From Elainella sp. Prado103 (lineage in GTDB: Bacteria; Cyanobacteriota; Cyanobacteriia; Elainellales; Elainellaceae): a DNA stretch of 64,000 nucleotides. A program made the translations under genes and the position numbers. The stretch spans positions 62,001 through 126,000 of the forward strand of contig JALOOM010000010.1 in the NCBI GenBank assembly GCA_025454395.1. Direction: 5' to 3'. Below are positions 9,020 through 17,094 of the stretch, one piece after another (the stretch's first letter is position 1; each line of letters begins with the position of its first letter). The notes beneath the pieces are model-generated. The model searched no databases, was not told where the DNA came from, and was given only the letters and a program-made list of their open reading frames with translations.

Positions 9020-9168
9020 CTGATTGACTGACAAAACTCAAACTACCCACTGCTACGCAGAAGCAAGCGACACCCCAACCCCTCGCCCGCTCTGGGAGAG
9101 GGGCTTTCGAACCAGGATTGGATTGCAAGTCCCTTCGCCCCTAGTGGGAGAAGGGATTTAGGGATGAG
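9020..9168 (-). mobile_element. MITE family 1, copy A (inverted, one end lost)
   Basis: It begins with the terminal repeat CTGATTGACTGACAAA and matches the reverse complement of the copy at 42269-42442 up to ...aagggatttagggatgag. It then diverges, so the other terminal repeat is missing. No protein is encoded. The intact length elsewhere is 174 bp. Confidence 0.85.
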
Positions 9169-9493
9169 TGTAATAAATTGGGAGATTGGTCATCGTTAAG
9201 CGGGATGCTCGTGGGCGAAATGCCCGTTTGATCTGAAAATTGATTCGATAAATTGATTCGATCCCGCTTTTGATCACCCTTGATCACCCTACTGATCAGG
9301 ATCATTTCCCGCCTCTCCTGTCCTGCTTCCTGAGGAGAAGGGAGTGAGAGTCTGGTGCCCTCGATCCTTTCAGGTAGGGTAATCCGAACTCGCGGAGGAG
9401 CAAGCCCTTCTGAGTAGAATAAAGAGCGATCGTACTTTTTCATGATTCAGCTTCGAAATCCATCTGTCTCTCTATCCCCCGTAAAGTAGGCTT

Positions 9494-11566
9494 ATGACAA
9501 CCATTCTGGAACAGGGCAACATTAGCATCCATACAGAGAATATTTTTCCGATCATTAAAAAATGGCTCTATTCTGACCATGAGATTTTTCTACGGGAGCT
9601 GATTTCCAACGCAGTGGACGCAATTCAAAAGCTGCGGATGGTGGCGCGATCGGGCGAGTATGCAGGTGATGTAGATAACCCGGAAATCATCATTTCGGTC
9701 GATAAAGATCACAAGCAACTCTCGGTCACGGATACCGGGATCGGGATGACTGCTGAGGAAGTGAAGAAATATATCAACCAGGTCGCCTTCTCCAGCGCGG
9801 AAGAATTTGTCGAGAAGTATAAAAACAGCACCGACCAGCAGATCATTGGGCATTTTGGTCTGGGCTTCTACTCCGCTTTTATGGTGGCTTCCCGTGTAGA
9901 AATTGACACCCGGTCTTATCAGGAAGGCTCCCAGCCCGTCCATTGGTCTTGTGATGGTTCAACCCAATTTGAGCTGAGCGACTCCGATCGCGCTCAAGTC
10001 GGCACTACCATCACCCTGACCCTGATGGATGAGGAGCAGGAGTATCTGGAACCCTACCGCATCAAGTCGCTAGTTACCAAGTACTGTGACTTTATGCCGT
10101 TCCCCATCAAGCTGGCAGAACCCTTGGTTGCTCCGGCAGAATCGACCACGCCAGCGGAATCGACCAGTGAGTCTTCTGAGGCTACCCCTGCCCCGACGGA
10201 GCAGGAACCCAAGCAGATCAACAAACAAAAAGCGCCCTGGAAAGAATCCCCCAACAGTCTCAGCCAGGAAGATTACCTGGAGTTTTATCGTTATTTATAC
10301 CCCTTCCAGGAAGAACCCCTCCTGTGGGTACATCTCAATACAGACTACCCCTTTGTGGTGAATGGGATTCTCTACTTCCCGAAACTGAAACCCGATGTGG
10401 ATGTCACTAAAGGACAAATCAAGTTGTTCTGCAACCAGGTATTTGTAAGTGACAACTGTGAAGAGGTGATTCCTCGCTTCCTGCTGCCGCTACGAGGAGT
10501 GATTGATAGTACTGATATTCCCCTCAACGTTTCTCGGAGTTTTCTGCAAAACGATCGCACGGTTCGCCGCATTGCTGACTATATTGCCAAGAAGGTGGGC
10601 GATCGGCTGAAGGAACTCTATCGAGACGATCGCACCCACTATCTGCACTGTTGGCAAGATCTGGGCACCTTCGTCAAGTTTGGCTCAATGAACGATGACA
10701 AGTTCAAGAAACAGGTTGAAGATATTCTCGTGTTCCGCACCACCGCCGATCTAACAACCCCCGCAGAAACTGCAGCCGTGGAAGTGCAGTCTGCTGAAGG
10801 TGATGTCTGGCAAGAAGTAGGCGATCAGAACGGTCAAAGTAACGTGCTGGAAGGGAAGTCCTATACTACTCTGAAGGAATATCTGGAGCGTAATAAAGAA
10901 CGCCATGAGAATCGAGTTTATTACTGTACGGATGAGGCTTCTCAGGCGACCTATATTGAGCTGCACAAAAATCAGGGCTTAGAGGTTCTCTATCTCGATT
11001 CCTTCATCGATTCCCATTTCATTAGCTTCCTGGAGCGGGAACATTCAGAAGTCAAATTCTCGCGGGTAGACTCCGATCTGGATGAAACGCTGCTGAACAA
11101 AGATAAAGATAGCGAAATTGTCGATCCCAACACCAACAAAACCCGCAGTGAACTGGTCAAAGAGATCTTCGAAAAAGCGCTGAACAAGCCCAAATTGACA
11201 ATCCGGACTGAATCGCTCAAGTCTGACAATGCTGAAGCTGCACCCCCTGCGATCGTGTTGCTGCCAGAAGTGATGCGACGGATGCAGGAGATGAATGCTT
11301 TGTTAACGCAACAGGCGATTCAATTCCCTGAGGAGCACACGCTGTTGGTGAATACCTCTCACCCGTTGATCCAAAACTTGATCAGCATTAACCAGGGCAG
11401 CATTATTCAACCCGATGGTTCATCCCCATCGGCAGAGTTGGCTAATCTGATCTGTCAGCATGTTTACGATCTGGCTCTCATGGCCCAAAAAGGGTTTGAT
11501 GCAGAGGGAATGAAATCCTTTGTGGAGCGATCGAACCAGGTATTGACGCGGCTAACTGGCAAGTAG
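9494..11566 (+). CDS. htpG: Molecular chaperone HtpG (Hsp90)
   Basis: A bacterial Hsp90 of 690 residues. The GHKL ATP site is complete: the first motif is ELISNAVDAIQKLR (about residues 34-47), then TDTGIGMT (about 77) and GHFGLGFYS (about 117). The middle domain contains YPFVVNGILYFP and LPLRGVIDSTDIPLNVSRSFLQ. A charged Glu/Ala/Thr linker (about 205-240) with repeated PAEST separates the N and middle domains. The gene stands alone, with a repeat-rich gap upstream. A Shine-Dalgarno sequence is weak. It assists folding under heat and high light in cyanobacteria (known for the family). Confidence 0.97.
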   Translation: MTTILEQGNISIHTENIFPIIKKWLYSDHEIFLRELISNAVDAIQKLRMVARSGEYAGDVDNPEIIISVDKDHKQLSVTDTGIGMTAEEVKKYINQVAFSSAEEFVEKYKNSTDQQIIGHFGLGFYSAFMVASRVEIDTRSYQEGSQPVHWSCDGSTQFELSDSDRAQVGTTITLTLMDEEQEYLEPYRIKSLVTKYCDFMPFPIKLAEPLVAPAESTTPAESTSESSEATPAPTEQEPKQINKQKAPWKESPNSLSQEDYLEFYRYLYPFQEEPLLWVHLNTDYPFVVNGILYFPKLKPDVDVTKGQIKLFCNQVFVSDNCEEVIPRFLLPLRGVIDSTDIPLNVSRSFLQNDRTVRRIADYIAKKVGDRLKELYRDDRTHYLHCWQDLGTFVKFGSMNDDKFKKQVEDILVFRTTADLTTPAETAAVEVQSAEGDVWQEVGDQNGQSNVLEGKSYTTLKEYLERNKERHENRVYYCTDEASQATYIELHKNQGLEVLYLDSFIDSHFISFLEREHSEVKFSRVDSDLDETLLNKDKDSEIVDPNTNKTRSELVKEIFEKALNKPKLTIRTESLKSDNAEAAPPAIVLLPEVMRRMQEMNALLTQQAIQFPEEHTLLVNTSHPLIQNLISINQGSIIQPDGSSPSAELANLICQHVYDLALMAQKGFDAEGMKSFVERSNQVLTRLTGK

Positions 11567-11648
11567 AAAGGGCAAAGTCTAGAAACTATTCTGACTCATT
11601 ATGAAGGTAGGCTCCCTTTTTAGGATTCAACTCAGTGACACCCTATTT

Positions 11649-11697
11649 GTAGGCAATTTTGGTAGGCAATTTTGTAGGCAATTTTGGTAGGCAATCC
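11649..11697. repeat. 12-13-bp tandem repeat, 4 units
   Basis: The unit is ggtaggcaatttt, with one copy a base shorter. It lies about 80 bp downstream of htpG and just before the convergent TPR gene, so it could be in both 3' ends. Confidence 0.85.
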
Positions 11698-11741
11698 AGA
11701 TAGTGCCGCTGCCTTTTTAGTACCCATCACGGAACATAAAA

Positions 11742-12131
11742 TTATGTTTCAATCAACTGTTGCTTCAAACCAATATCAGCTTTAGCATGAACATAGCGTG
11801 GATCAGCATGAATCTCGATCGCTCGATTGAAAGATTCAATTGCATTGCCATAAGCCATCATTTCACGCAAGAGTAAGCCGCGATTAAACCAGGCTTGATG
11901 ATATTGGGGGCGAATTGCCACTGCCCGATCGTAAGCAGCGAGTGCTTCCGCGTAGCGTTTGAGTCCACACAGGGCATTGCCGTGATTATTCCAGGCTTGG
12001 CAGTAGGTAGGATCGATGGACAAAGCTTGATCAAATGCTGCCAAGGCTTGATCAAACTGCTCAGTTTGGCAAAATGCACAGCCTTTGCCATCCCAAAACT
12101 CTGGCCGATCGGGGTTGTGATCTAAATTCAT
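11742..12131 (-). CDS. Small TPR protein (129 residues)
   Basis: It consists almost wholly of three tetratricopeptide repeats: FWDGKGCAFCQTEQFDQALAA, AWNNHGNALCGLKRYAEALAA, and AWFNRGLLLREMMAYGNAIES, each followed by the conserved Ala/Asp-Pro turn. There is no signal peptide and no enzyme domain. TPR proteins mediate protein-protein contacts; the partner is unknown. It is convergent with htpG and 149 bp from the oxygenase gene upstream on the same strand. Confidence 0.85.
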   Translation of the reverse strand: MNLDHNPDRPEFWDGKGCAFCQTEQFDQALAAFDQALSIDPTYCQAWNNHGNALCGLKRYAEALAAYDRAVAIRPQYHQAWFNRGLLLREMMAYGNAIESFNRAIEIHADPRYVHAKADIGLKQQLIET

Positions 12132-12280
12132 CGCAAAATTCCTGTCATGATAGCTGTTTCCATTATCCGCAGCATAACTTGAAACGAGTGGGCGGATTTC
12201 TCACCTTCCACGGACGGGTAACAGAACAGAAGCAATTGTCGAAAGATCCGCAATCAACAATGAAGCTACAGCAAGAGAAT

Positions 12281-13393
12281 TTAGCGACGAATCCAGCCGT
12301 TAATCGTAAACCGACTGTCTAGGAAATTTTGAGAAGGACACTGGATCGGCAGCACTTCGTGCATGTAGCGGCTACGAAAAAAGACAATGCTATTATTGCG
12401 AGGCTCGATCGTTTGAAAGGTATCGGCTTGAACGTAATAATTATTTTCTACCTTACTGTCATAGATCACTAATTCACCGCCGGTAAAAGGCTTGGGCTCT
12501 CGATAAAAATAGTAAACGTAAGTTAGCTCACGGGTGATGGTGTCTGCACTACCATTATCGTTATGTACCTTATAAAATTGTCCGTCGTTATGGGCAGTGA
12601 GTTGGGCTTCAATTTGGCTAATGGGAAAAGCGGGGAGTCCCAAATGGGCAAACACTTGCGGGGCGATCGAAACCAACCGTTGCCGGATTAAATCTTCAAA
12701 TTCCGGAAAGGCATAGAGCACAACGGATTCCCGATAGTTTTGAGCCCCGGTGAAGGTGGTGGTGCCCACAAACTCAGATTGGTGTTGTTCTACATAGGCC
12801 AGCAAAGCCCGGTGCTCATCAACGGTGAGGAAGTGATCTAACTGAAGATATTCGGAAAGTAACGGGTCGCGTTCTGCTGATTGGGTACTGCTCCATTGGG
12901 TGGATGCATGGGATGAGCTAGAAGATGCTTGGCTGTCTTGCTCCACGATAATCGGTGGATCGGTAATCACCCCCACCAATCGATCGCTCGGAAAGGCCAG
13001 AACAGCCGCTCCTTGGCGGATCGGAATTTGAAATAACCGTCGCGAGGCAGTGGGATGAGTTGCCATTAGGGTTTCAAACAGATCGGATAACAACTCATCT
13101 GTGGGATCGATCGTGAGTGTATATTCCTGCCCACCGGATAACAGTAGGGTGACGGTCACTTGATCCAATTCATCGGTCAATTCATCGGTCAATTGATCTC
13201 CTGATTGATCTCCTGATTGATCAGAATCTTCGTCCCCCTCTGGCGGAGTCAGCGAGGATAAATCCCCGATTTCCTGCTGCGGATCGATCGGTCGATCAAT
13301 CCCTAACGCTGATGCAGCCATCGACGGCTTGATCGATCGCGATGCCGAGGACTTGGATGGTTTCACAGATGCTGCGAATCCTTTGGACTTCAT
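12281..13393 (-). CDS. 2OG-Fe(II) oxygenase, prolyl-4-hydroxylase-like, with acidic N-terminal extension
   Basis: The C-terminal half (about residues 180-370) is a 2-oxoglutarate/Fe(II) double-stranded beta-helix domain. Iron ligands fit His277-x-Asp279 (KVHND) and His345 (YMHEVLP), with Arg361 as the 2OG-binding residue (LDSRFTINGW). The PFTGGELVIYD motif is typical of the P4H group. The N-terminal half (1-175) is not recognised. It has an acidic tract with duplicated SGDQ and LTDE units from an in-frame tandem repeat, and a Ser-rich linker. It is probably a protein or small-molecule hydroxylase, substrate unknown. Confidence 0.85.
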   Translation of the reverse strand: MKSKGFAASVKPSKSSASRSIKPSMAASALGIDRPIDPQQEIGDLSSLTPPEGDEDSDQSGDQSGDQLTDELTDELDQVTVTLLLSGGQEYTLTIDPTDELLSDLFETLMATHPTASRRLFQIPIRQGAAVLAFPSDRLVGVITDPPIIVEQDSQASSSSSHASTQWSSTQSAERDPLLSEYLQLDHFLTVDEHRALLAYVEQHQSEFVGTTTFTGAQNYRESVVLYAFPEFEDLIRQRLVSIAPQVFAHLGLPAFPISQIEAQLTAHNDGQFYKVHNDNGSADTITRELTYVYYFYREPKPFTGGELVIYDSKVENNYYVQADTFQTIEPRNNSIVFFRSRYMHEVLPIQCPSQNFLDSRFTINGWIRR

Positions 13394-13439
13394 GACATTT
13401 ACCCTTTTCAGATATCCTCATCACAAACAGGAATTGACC

Positions 13440-13777
13440 CTGATTGACTGACCCATCTTTTCCCCTCATCCCTCAATCCTTTCTCCCCCTAGGGGCTACT
13501 GTGTACACACATCGCTGAGTTGCTGCTAAATTGCTGATTGATCCCCCTAAATCCCCTTTTTTAAGGGGGACTTTGAAAACTTTGGGTTCGGTTCCCTCCT
13601 GGTTAAGAAGGGTGAGGGAGGATCGGAACGACTTGTGTGTACAAGGTAGCCCCTAGGGGCGAAGGGACTTCCAATCCAATCCTGGTTCGAAAGCCTCTCG
13701 CCTGCTCTAGGAGAGGGGTTGGGGTGTCGCTTGCTTCTGCGCAGCAGTGGGCGGTTTGAGTTTTGTCAGTCAATCAG
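13440..13777 (+). mobile_element. MITE family 1, copy B, interrupted by a second element
   Basis: The ends are CTGATTGACTGAC... and ...TTTTGTCAGTCAATCAG. Removing the 154-bp insert and one 10-bp duplication leaves 174 bp, exactly the length of the intact copy at 42269. The flanks ggaattgacc (13430-13439) and ggaatcgacc (13778-13787) match at 9 of 10 positions, consistent with an aged target-site duplication. It lies between purH and the oxygenase gene and fills most of that 573-bp gap. Confidence 0.9.
13496..13649. mobile_element. MITE family 2, nested inside MITE copy B
   Basis: A 154-bp element whose ends are CTACTGTGTACACA and TGTGTACAAGGTAG, an imperfect 14-bp inverted repeat. It is flanked by the identical 10-mer cccctagggg at 13486-13495 and 13650-13659. 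The interior contains a palindromic stretch of the type ccccctaaatcccc...aaggggga that is common in cyanobacterial dispersed repeats. It has no coding capacity. Confidence 0.88.
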
Positions 13778-13936
13778 GGAATCGACCCGCTCTCTCCTGG
13801 TATACTGCCTCGCACCTGAGCGATCCGTATAGATTAAGTGATCTCCCATGTAGATTCTGTAAGATTTAGTCTGGAGTAGAGCGGTGTATTTTTAGAGATG
13901 ATCGCCGTGTCAAAGTCAATGCGAAAGTCAATACAT

Positions 13937-13975
13937 TAAATCAATGCATAAAATCAATGCATAAAATCAATGCAT
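13937..13975. repeat. 13-bp tandem repeat overlapping the purH stop codon
   Basis: The unit is aaaatcaatgcat, three copies. The purH stop (TGA, at 13967-13969 on the plus-strand map) lies in the third unit, and the two further copies are downstream of the gene. The encoded end is RHFMH; PurH proteins commonly end RHFRH, so the gene end is natural and the copies are extra. Confidence 0.9.
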
Positions 13976-15616
13976 AAAATGCCGTACTCCCGTTAATACC
14001 ATCACAATTCCCAACTCATCGGCCGCTTTGATCGAATCTGCATCGCGCAAACTGCCTCCCGGCTGCACGATCGCGGCGATCCCGGCTGTGGCTGCGGTGC
14101 GCACTGAATCATCAAATGGGAAGAAACCATCGCTGGCCAGCACGGCTCCCTGAGTTTTCTCACCCGCTTGCTCTAGGGCAATCTTGACCGATCCCACGCG
14201 ATTCATCTGTCCGGCTCCCACGCCACAAGTGGTTTGATCTTGGGTAACGACGATCGCATTCGACTTCACATGCTTACACACCTTCCAGGCAAACAGCAGT
14301 TCGGCGAGTTGGGTCGGAGTGGGTTGTTTTTGGGTTACCACCTGCCACTGGTTTGGATCGGTGAGTTGATCGTCCGCCTGCTGCACCAGAAATCCACCGG
14401 CAATTTGCTTTACTAACTGCGCCGGCCCACTGATCAGATCCGGTAGCACCAAAACACGCACTTTGGATTTAGCACGGAGCAGTTCGGCCGCATCCGGAGC
14501 GCACCCTGGAGCCACCACACATTCCAAAAATGTTTGGGTCAGTTGGCTGGCGGTAGCCGCATCGATCGGTTGATTGAGAGCCACAATCCCTCCAAATGCG
14601 GAAACTGGATCTGCGGCAAAGGCTTTTGTATAGGCTTGCTCGATCTGATCACCAAGCGCCACACCACAGGGATTAGTATGTTTGATGATCACGGCGGCCG
14701 GTTGGCTCCTAAACTCGGCAATAATCCGACGAGCGGCTTCCAAATCGACCAAATTGTTGTAACTCAGTTCTTTGCCTTGGAGTTTTTGTGCCGCCGCCCA
14801 ACCGCTCGGAACGGCTCCGGTTTGATACCAAGCGGCGGGCTGATGGGGATTTTCACCGTAGCGAAGGGCTTGGAGTTGGCTGCCTTCCAGGCTATATTGG
14901 GCGGGCAATGCTGGATTTGCGTTTGTATTTGCATTTATATTTGCGTTTATATTTGCATCTGGATTTGCATCTACATTGGCATCTATACCAGCACCAGGAT
15001 GGGAATCCGTCGGAGAATTGGCCGCTGGTTGCGCCCCCACCTGACGCAAGTAGCCAGAAATTGCCCGATCGTATGCTGCCGTATGTTCAAACGCTCGTAG
15101 GGCACAAGCCTGACGGAATGCTAGAGAAGCCTCGCCATTTTCTCGTAGTTCTGTCAGGTAAGCTGGATATTGGCTGGGGTGACACAAAACCGTCAGGTGG
15201 GCAAAGTTTTTAGCCGAGGCCCGCAACATGGCCGGACCACCAATATCGATCTGTTCGATCGCTGCTGCCAATGTTACATCGGGTTTGGCGATCGTCTGCT
15301 CAAAGGGATAGAGGTTCACGACTACGAGGGCGATCGGACGAATTTGGTTAGCTTCTAGATCGGCCACATCCTGCGGTTGATCGAGCCGAGCCAAGATGCC
15401 GCCATGGATGCGCGGATGCAATGTTTTAACTCGCCCCCCCAAAATTTCTGGCGATCCCGTATAGTCTGAAACTTTCATCACGGGAATGCCTGCCTGCTTC
15501 AGCGCTTGCGCGGTGCCACCACTACTGATGATTTCAAACTCCAATGCCACGAGGCTCTGAGCAAACTCGATCAAGCCAGTTTTGTCTGAGACACTCAGGA
15601 GTGCCAAACGTGCCAT
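13967..15616 (-). CDS. purH: Bifunctional AICAR formyltransferase/IMP cyclohydrolase PurH
   Basis: It performs the last two steps of IMP synthesis. The N-terminal MGS-like cyclohydrolase domain (about 1-190) carries SVSDKTGLIEFA, SSGGTAQAL, GGRVKTLHPRIHGG and the INLYPF-like VVVNLYPFEQT. The C-terminal transformylase domain carries LRYGENPHQPAAWY, the catalytic IKHTNPCG, and DGFFPFDDSV. The 549-residue length exceeds the usual 510-530 because of an Asn/Asp/Ala insertion (about 196-236, DAN and NAN units) at the domain junction, encoded by a 12-bp-type DNA repeat (about 14922-14990). The active-site motifs are intact, so it should be functional. Confidence 0.97.
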   Translation of the reverse strand: MARLALLSVSDKTGLIEFAQSLVALEFEIISSGGTAQALKQAGIPVMKVSDYTGSPEILGGRVKTLHPRIHGGILARLDQPQDVADLEANQIRPIALVVVNLYPFEQTIAKPDVTLAAAIEQIDIGGPAMLRASAKNFAHLTVLCHPSQYPAYLTELRENGEASLAFRQACALRAFEHTAAYDRAISGYLRQVGAQPAANSPTDSHPGAGIDANVDANPDANINANINANTNANPALPAQYSLEGSQLQALRYGENPHQPAAWYQTGAVPSGWAAAQKLQGKELSYNNLVDLEAARRIIAEFRSQPAAVIIKHTNPCGVALGDQIEQAYTKAFAADPVSAFGGIVALNQPIDAATASQLTQTFLECVVAPGCAPDAAELLRAKSKVRVLVLPDLISGPAQLVKQIAGGFLVQQADDQLTDPNQWQVVTQKQPTPTQLAELLFAWKVCKHVKSNAIVVTQDQTTCGVGAGQMNRVGSVKIALEQAGEKTQGAVLASDGFFPFDDSVRTAATAGIAAIVQPGGSLRDADSIKAADELGIVMVLTGVRHFMH

Positions 15617-15745
15617 AACTTTCCCCTTAAATCCTGTGATGAATTGCCTTATTCACAATAGTAGAATTTGGAAGAATCGCACCGCGTTCTGGCTGGCTTT
15701 GCAATCAACTGGCTTTACAATCAACTGGCGCAAAAATGAATTGAT

Positions 15746-15762
15746 AAGGAGAAACTCTTCTG
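15746..15762 (+). promoter_or_regulatory. Shine-Dalgarno and probable CTG start of the esterase gene
   Basis: AAGGAG at 15746-15751 is followed after 8 nt by CTG at 15760. The frame is open from a TAA at 15745-15747 onward and has no ATG, GTG or TTG until TTG at 15820, which would cut off the first beta-strand of the fold and has no Shine-Dalgarno. Confidence 0.6.
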
Positions 15763-16422
15763 GCAGCCCTATCCCTCGAAGATCTAACCGTTGCGTCTAA
15801 CCACCAGCCTCCTCAAGGTTTGTTGGTGATGCTGCATGGCTGGGGGGCCAATGCGGCAGATGTGGCGGCATTGTCTGGTTATCTGAATCTGCCCCAGCTT
15901 CAGTTTTTCTTCCCTAATGCGCCTCACCCATTTCCCTATAGCCCGCTAGGGCGGATGTGGTACGATCTGCCGCCTGACTATCGCTTTGGTGATGCCCCGA
16001 CCCAAACCCAGTTAGATCAGTTGCAGCAGAGTCGCGATCGATTGGTCGATTATCTGAAGTCTCTGGAGGCAACAACAGGGGTACCGCTCGATCGAACGAT
16101 TCTGGCTGGCTTTTCTCAAGGGGGAGCCATGACTTTGGATGTCGGGTTGGATCTACCTCTCGCCGCCCTGATGGTACTGAGCGGTTATGCCCATCGCCCG
16201 ATGGTGGTTTCGCCCGATCGATCGCCTCCCGTCTTACTGGTGCATGGTCAGATCGATCAGGTCGTACCCTTGCAGGCAGCCCACCAAGCCCGCGAGCAAT
16301 TACTAGCTCAGGGCACCTCGGTGCAGTATCACGAGCTGAATATGGGGCATGAAATTCAGCCGATCGTCTTGAAGCTGATGCAAAGTTTTATAGAAGAAAC
16401 CGTGTTTCCGCCCGAATCCTAG
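15760..16422 (+). CDS. Alpha/beta hydrolase, carboxylesterase/phospholipase family
   Basis: About 220 residues if initiation is at CTG 15760; 200 if at TTG 15820. The fold signature is complete: LLVMLHGWGANAADV gives the HGWG oxyanion strand, GFSQGGAM holds the nucleophile Ser, the acid is Asp in VHGQIDQVVP, and the His is in LNMGHEIQP. This is the predicted esterase group of PF02230, common in cyanobacteria, cytoplasmic, substrate not predictable. The longer start restores the N-terminal strand (LSLEDLTVAS) that precedes the HGWG motif. Confidence 0.88.
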   Translation: MAALSLEDLTVASNHQPPQGLLVMLHGWGANAADVAALSGYLNLPQLQFFFPNAPHPFPYSPLGRMWYDLPPDYRFGDAPTQTQLDQLQQSRDRLVDYLKSLEATTGVPLDRTILAGFSQGGAMTLDVGLDLPLAALMVLSGYAHRPMVVSPDRSPPVLLVHGQIDQVVPLQAAHQAREQLLAQGTSVQYHELNMGHEIQPIVLKLMQSFIEETVFPPES

Positions 16423-16592
16423 TGAAACCGCTATAGGATTGAACTAGGGCAACCTGTCAGTATGCAACTGGCGGAAGCAACCATTGAATTTTCTCAGCCG
16501 TTGAATTTTCTCAGGAGCTTCTGTGAGATGCAACTGACCAGGTATTGTTCACTGGGGATATATTATGCAGGTGCATGGGGAAGGAGTTAGGG

Positions 16593-16805
16593 ATGAAGAC
16601 ACTACACTTTTCCGAACAAGATGTTGCCGAAATCACTGCAAGTGAAGTTGCAGAACTGGCGCAGCGGCTAGAGCGGGATGAATATCGGACTCCGTTTGAA
16701 GGTCTGGAAGACTGGCATCTACTGCGAGCGATCGCCTTTCAGCGCCCAGAAATGGTGGAGCCTTACATTTACCTGCTCGATCTGGAAGCCTATGATGAAG
16801 CTTAG
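16593..16805 (+). CDS. Small conserved-type hypothetical protein (70 residues)
   Basis: ATG 16593 is preceded by AAGGAG 6 nt upstream, better than an in-frame upstream ATG at 16545. The sequence is acidic and helical (MKTLHFSEQDVAEITASEVAELAQRL...), ending YLLDLEAYDEA, with no Cys, signal or membrane segment. I do not recognise a characterised family. The good ribosome site and normal amino-acid composition support a real gene. Confidence 0.75.
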   Translation: MKTLHFSEQDVAEITASEVAELAQRLERDEYRTPFEGLEDWHLLRAIAFQRPEMVEPYIYLLDLEAYDEA

Positions 16806-16875
16806 GGGCTCAGAATATAGAGCAGTTGGCAGGATCGCATCGGGTTGACCCCCTTTGATCACCTTTGGCTCATGT

Positions 16876-16949
16876 TTTTGAACGCCTGAATTTTGAACGC
16901 CTGAATTTGAACGCCTGAATTTTGAATGCCTGACTTTGAATGCCTGACT
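16876..16949. repeat. 14-15-bp tandem repeat, 5 units
   Basis: The unit is ttttgaacgcctgaa, drifting to tttgaatgcctgac in the last two copies. It lies in the 289-bp gap between the small acidic protein gene and coaBC. Confidence 0.9.
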
Positions 16950-17094
16950 TAAAAGGGCGATCGACATGTTAAAGCTTTTTTTCAAGCTTGGAGCTGACCT
17001 TAAGTTGACATCATGCCGGTTGCATCATGAAATAAGCATATTTTCACAGCAATGACTTGAGAATAGAGCACTCTTCCTGCAAAGTTAAAGAAGT

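Larger units (their letters stand above)
8576..9493. other. 918-bp gap before htpG: tandem repeat plus truncated MITE
   Basis: No gene was recognised. The left part is AT-rich and would hold the promoter of the subtilase cluster (minus strand). The centre is a 15-bp tandem repeat (8889-9019) followed directly by an inverted, truncated MITE copy (9020 to about 9168). An open frame on the minus strand at 9141-9443 overlaps the element and has no family features. The htpG promoter should lie within about 9300-9490. No clear heat-shock CIRCE element was seen there. Confidence 0.7.

Noticed and set aside
8800-9031. Open frames encoding Ser-Val-Gln or Asp-Arg-Leu-Asn-Thr repeats on both strands
   Set aside because: A 15-bp tandem repeat without stops is open in several frames on both strands; no start signals.
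9100-9120. T-loop-like GGTTCGAA inside all MITE copies, suggesting a tRNA
   Set aside because: No acceptor, D or anticodon stems fit around it and it lies in a transposable element with inverted ends.
9141-9443. 100-residue minus-strand frame
   Set aside because: It overlaps the truncated MITE, has no Shine-Dalgarno, and its composition is not protein-like.
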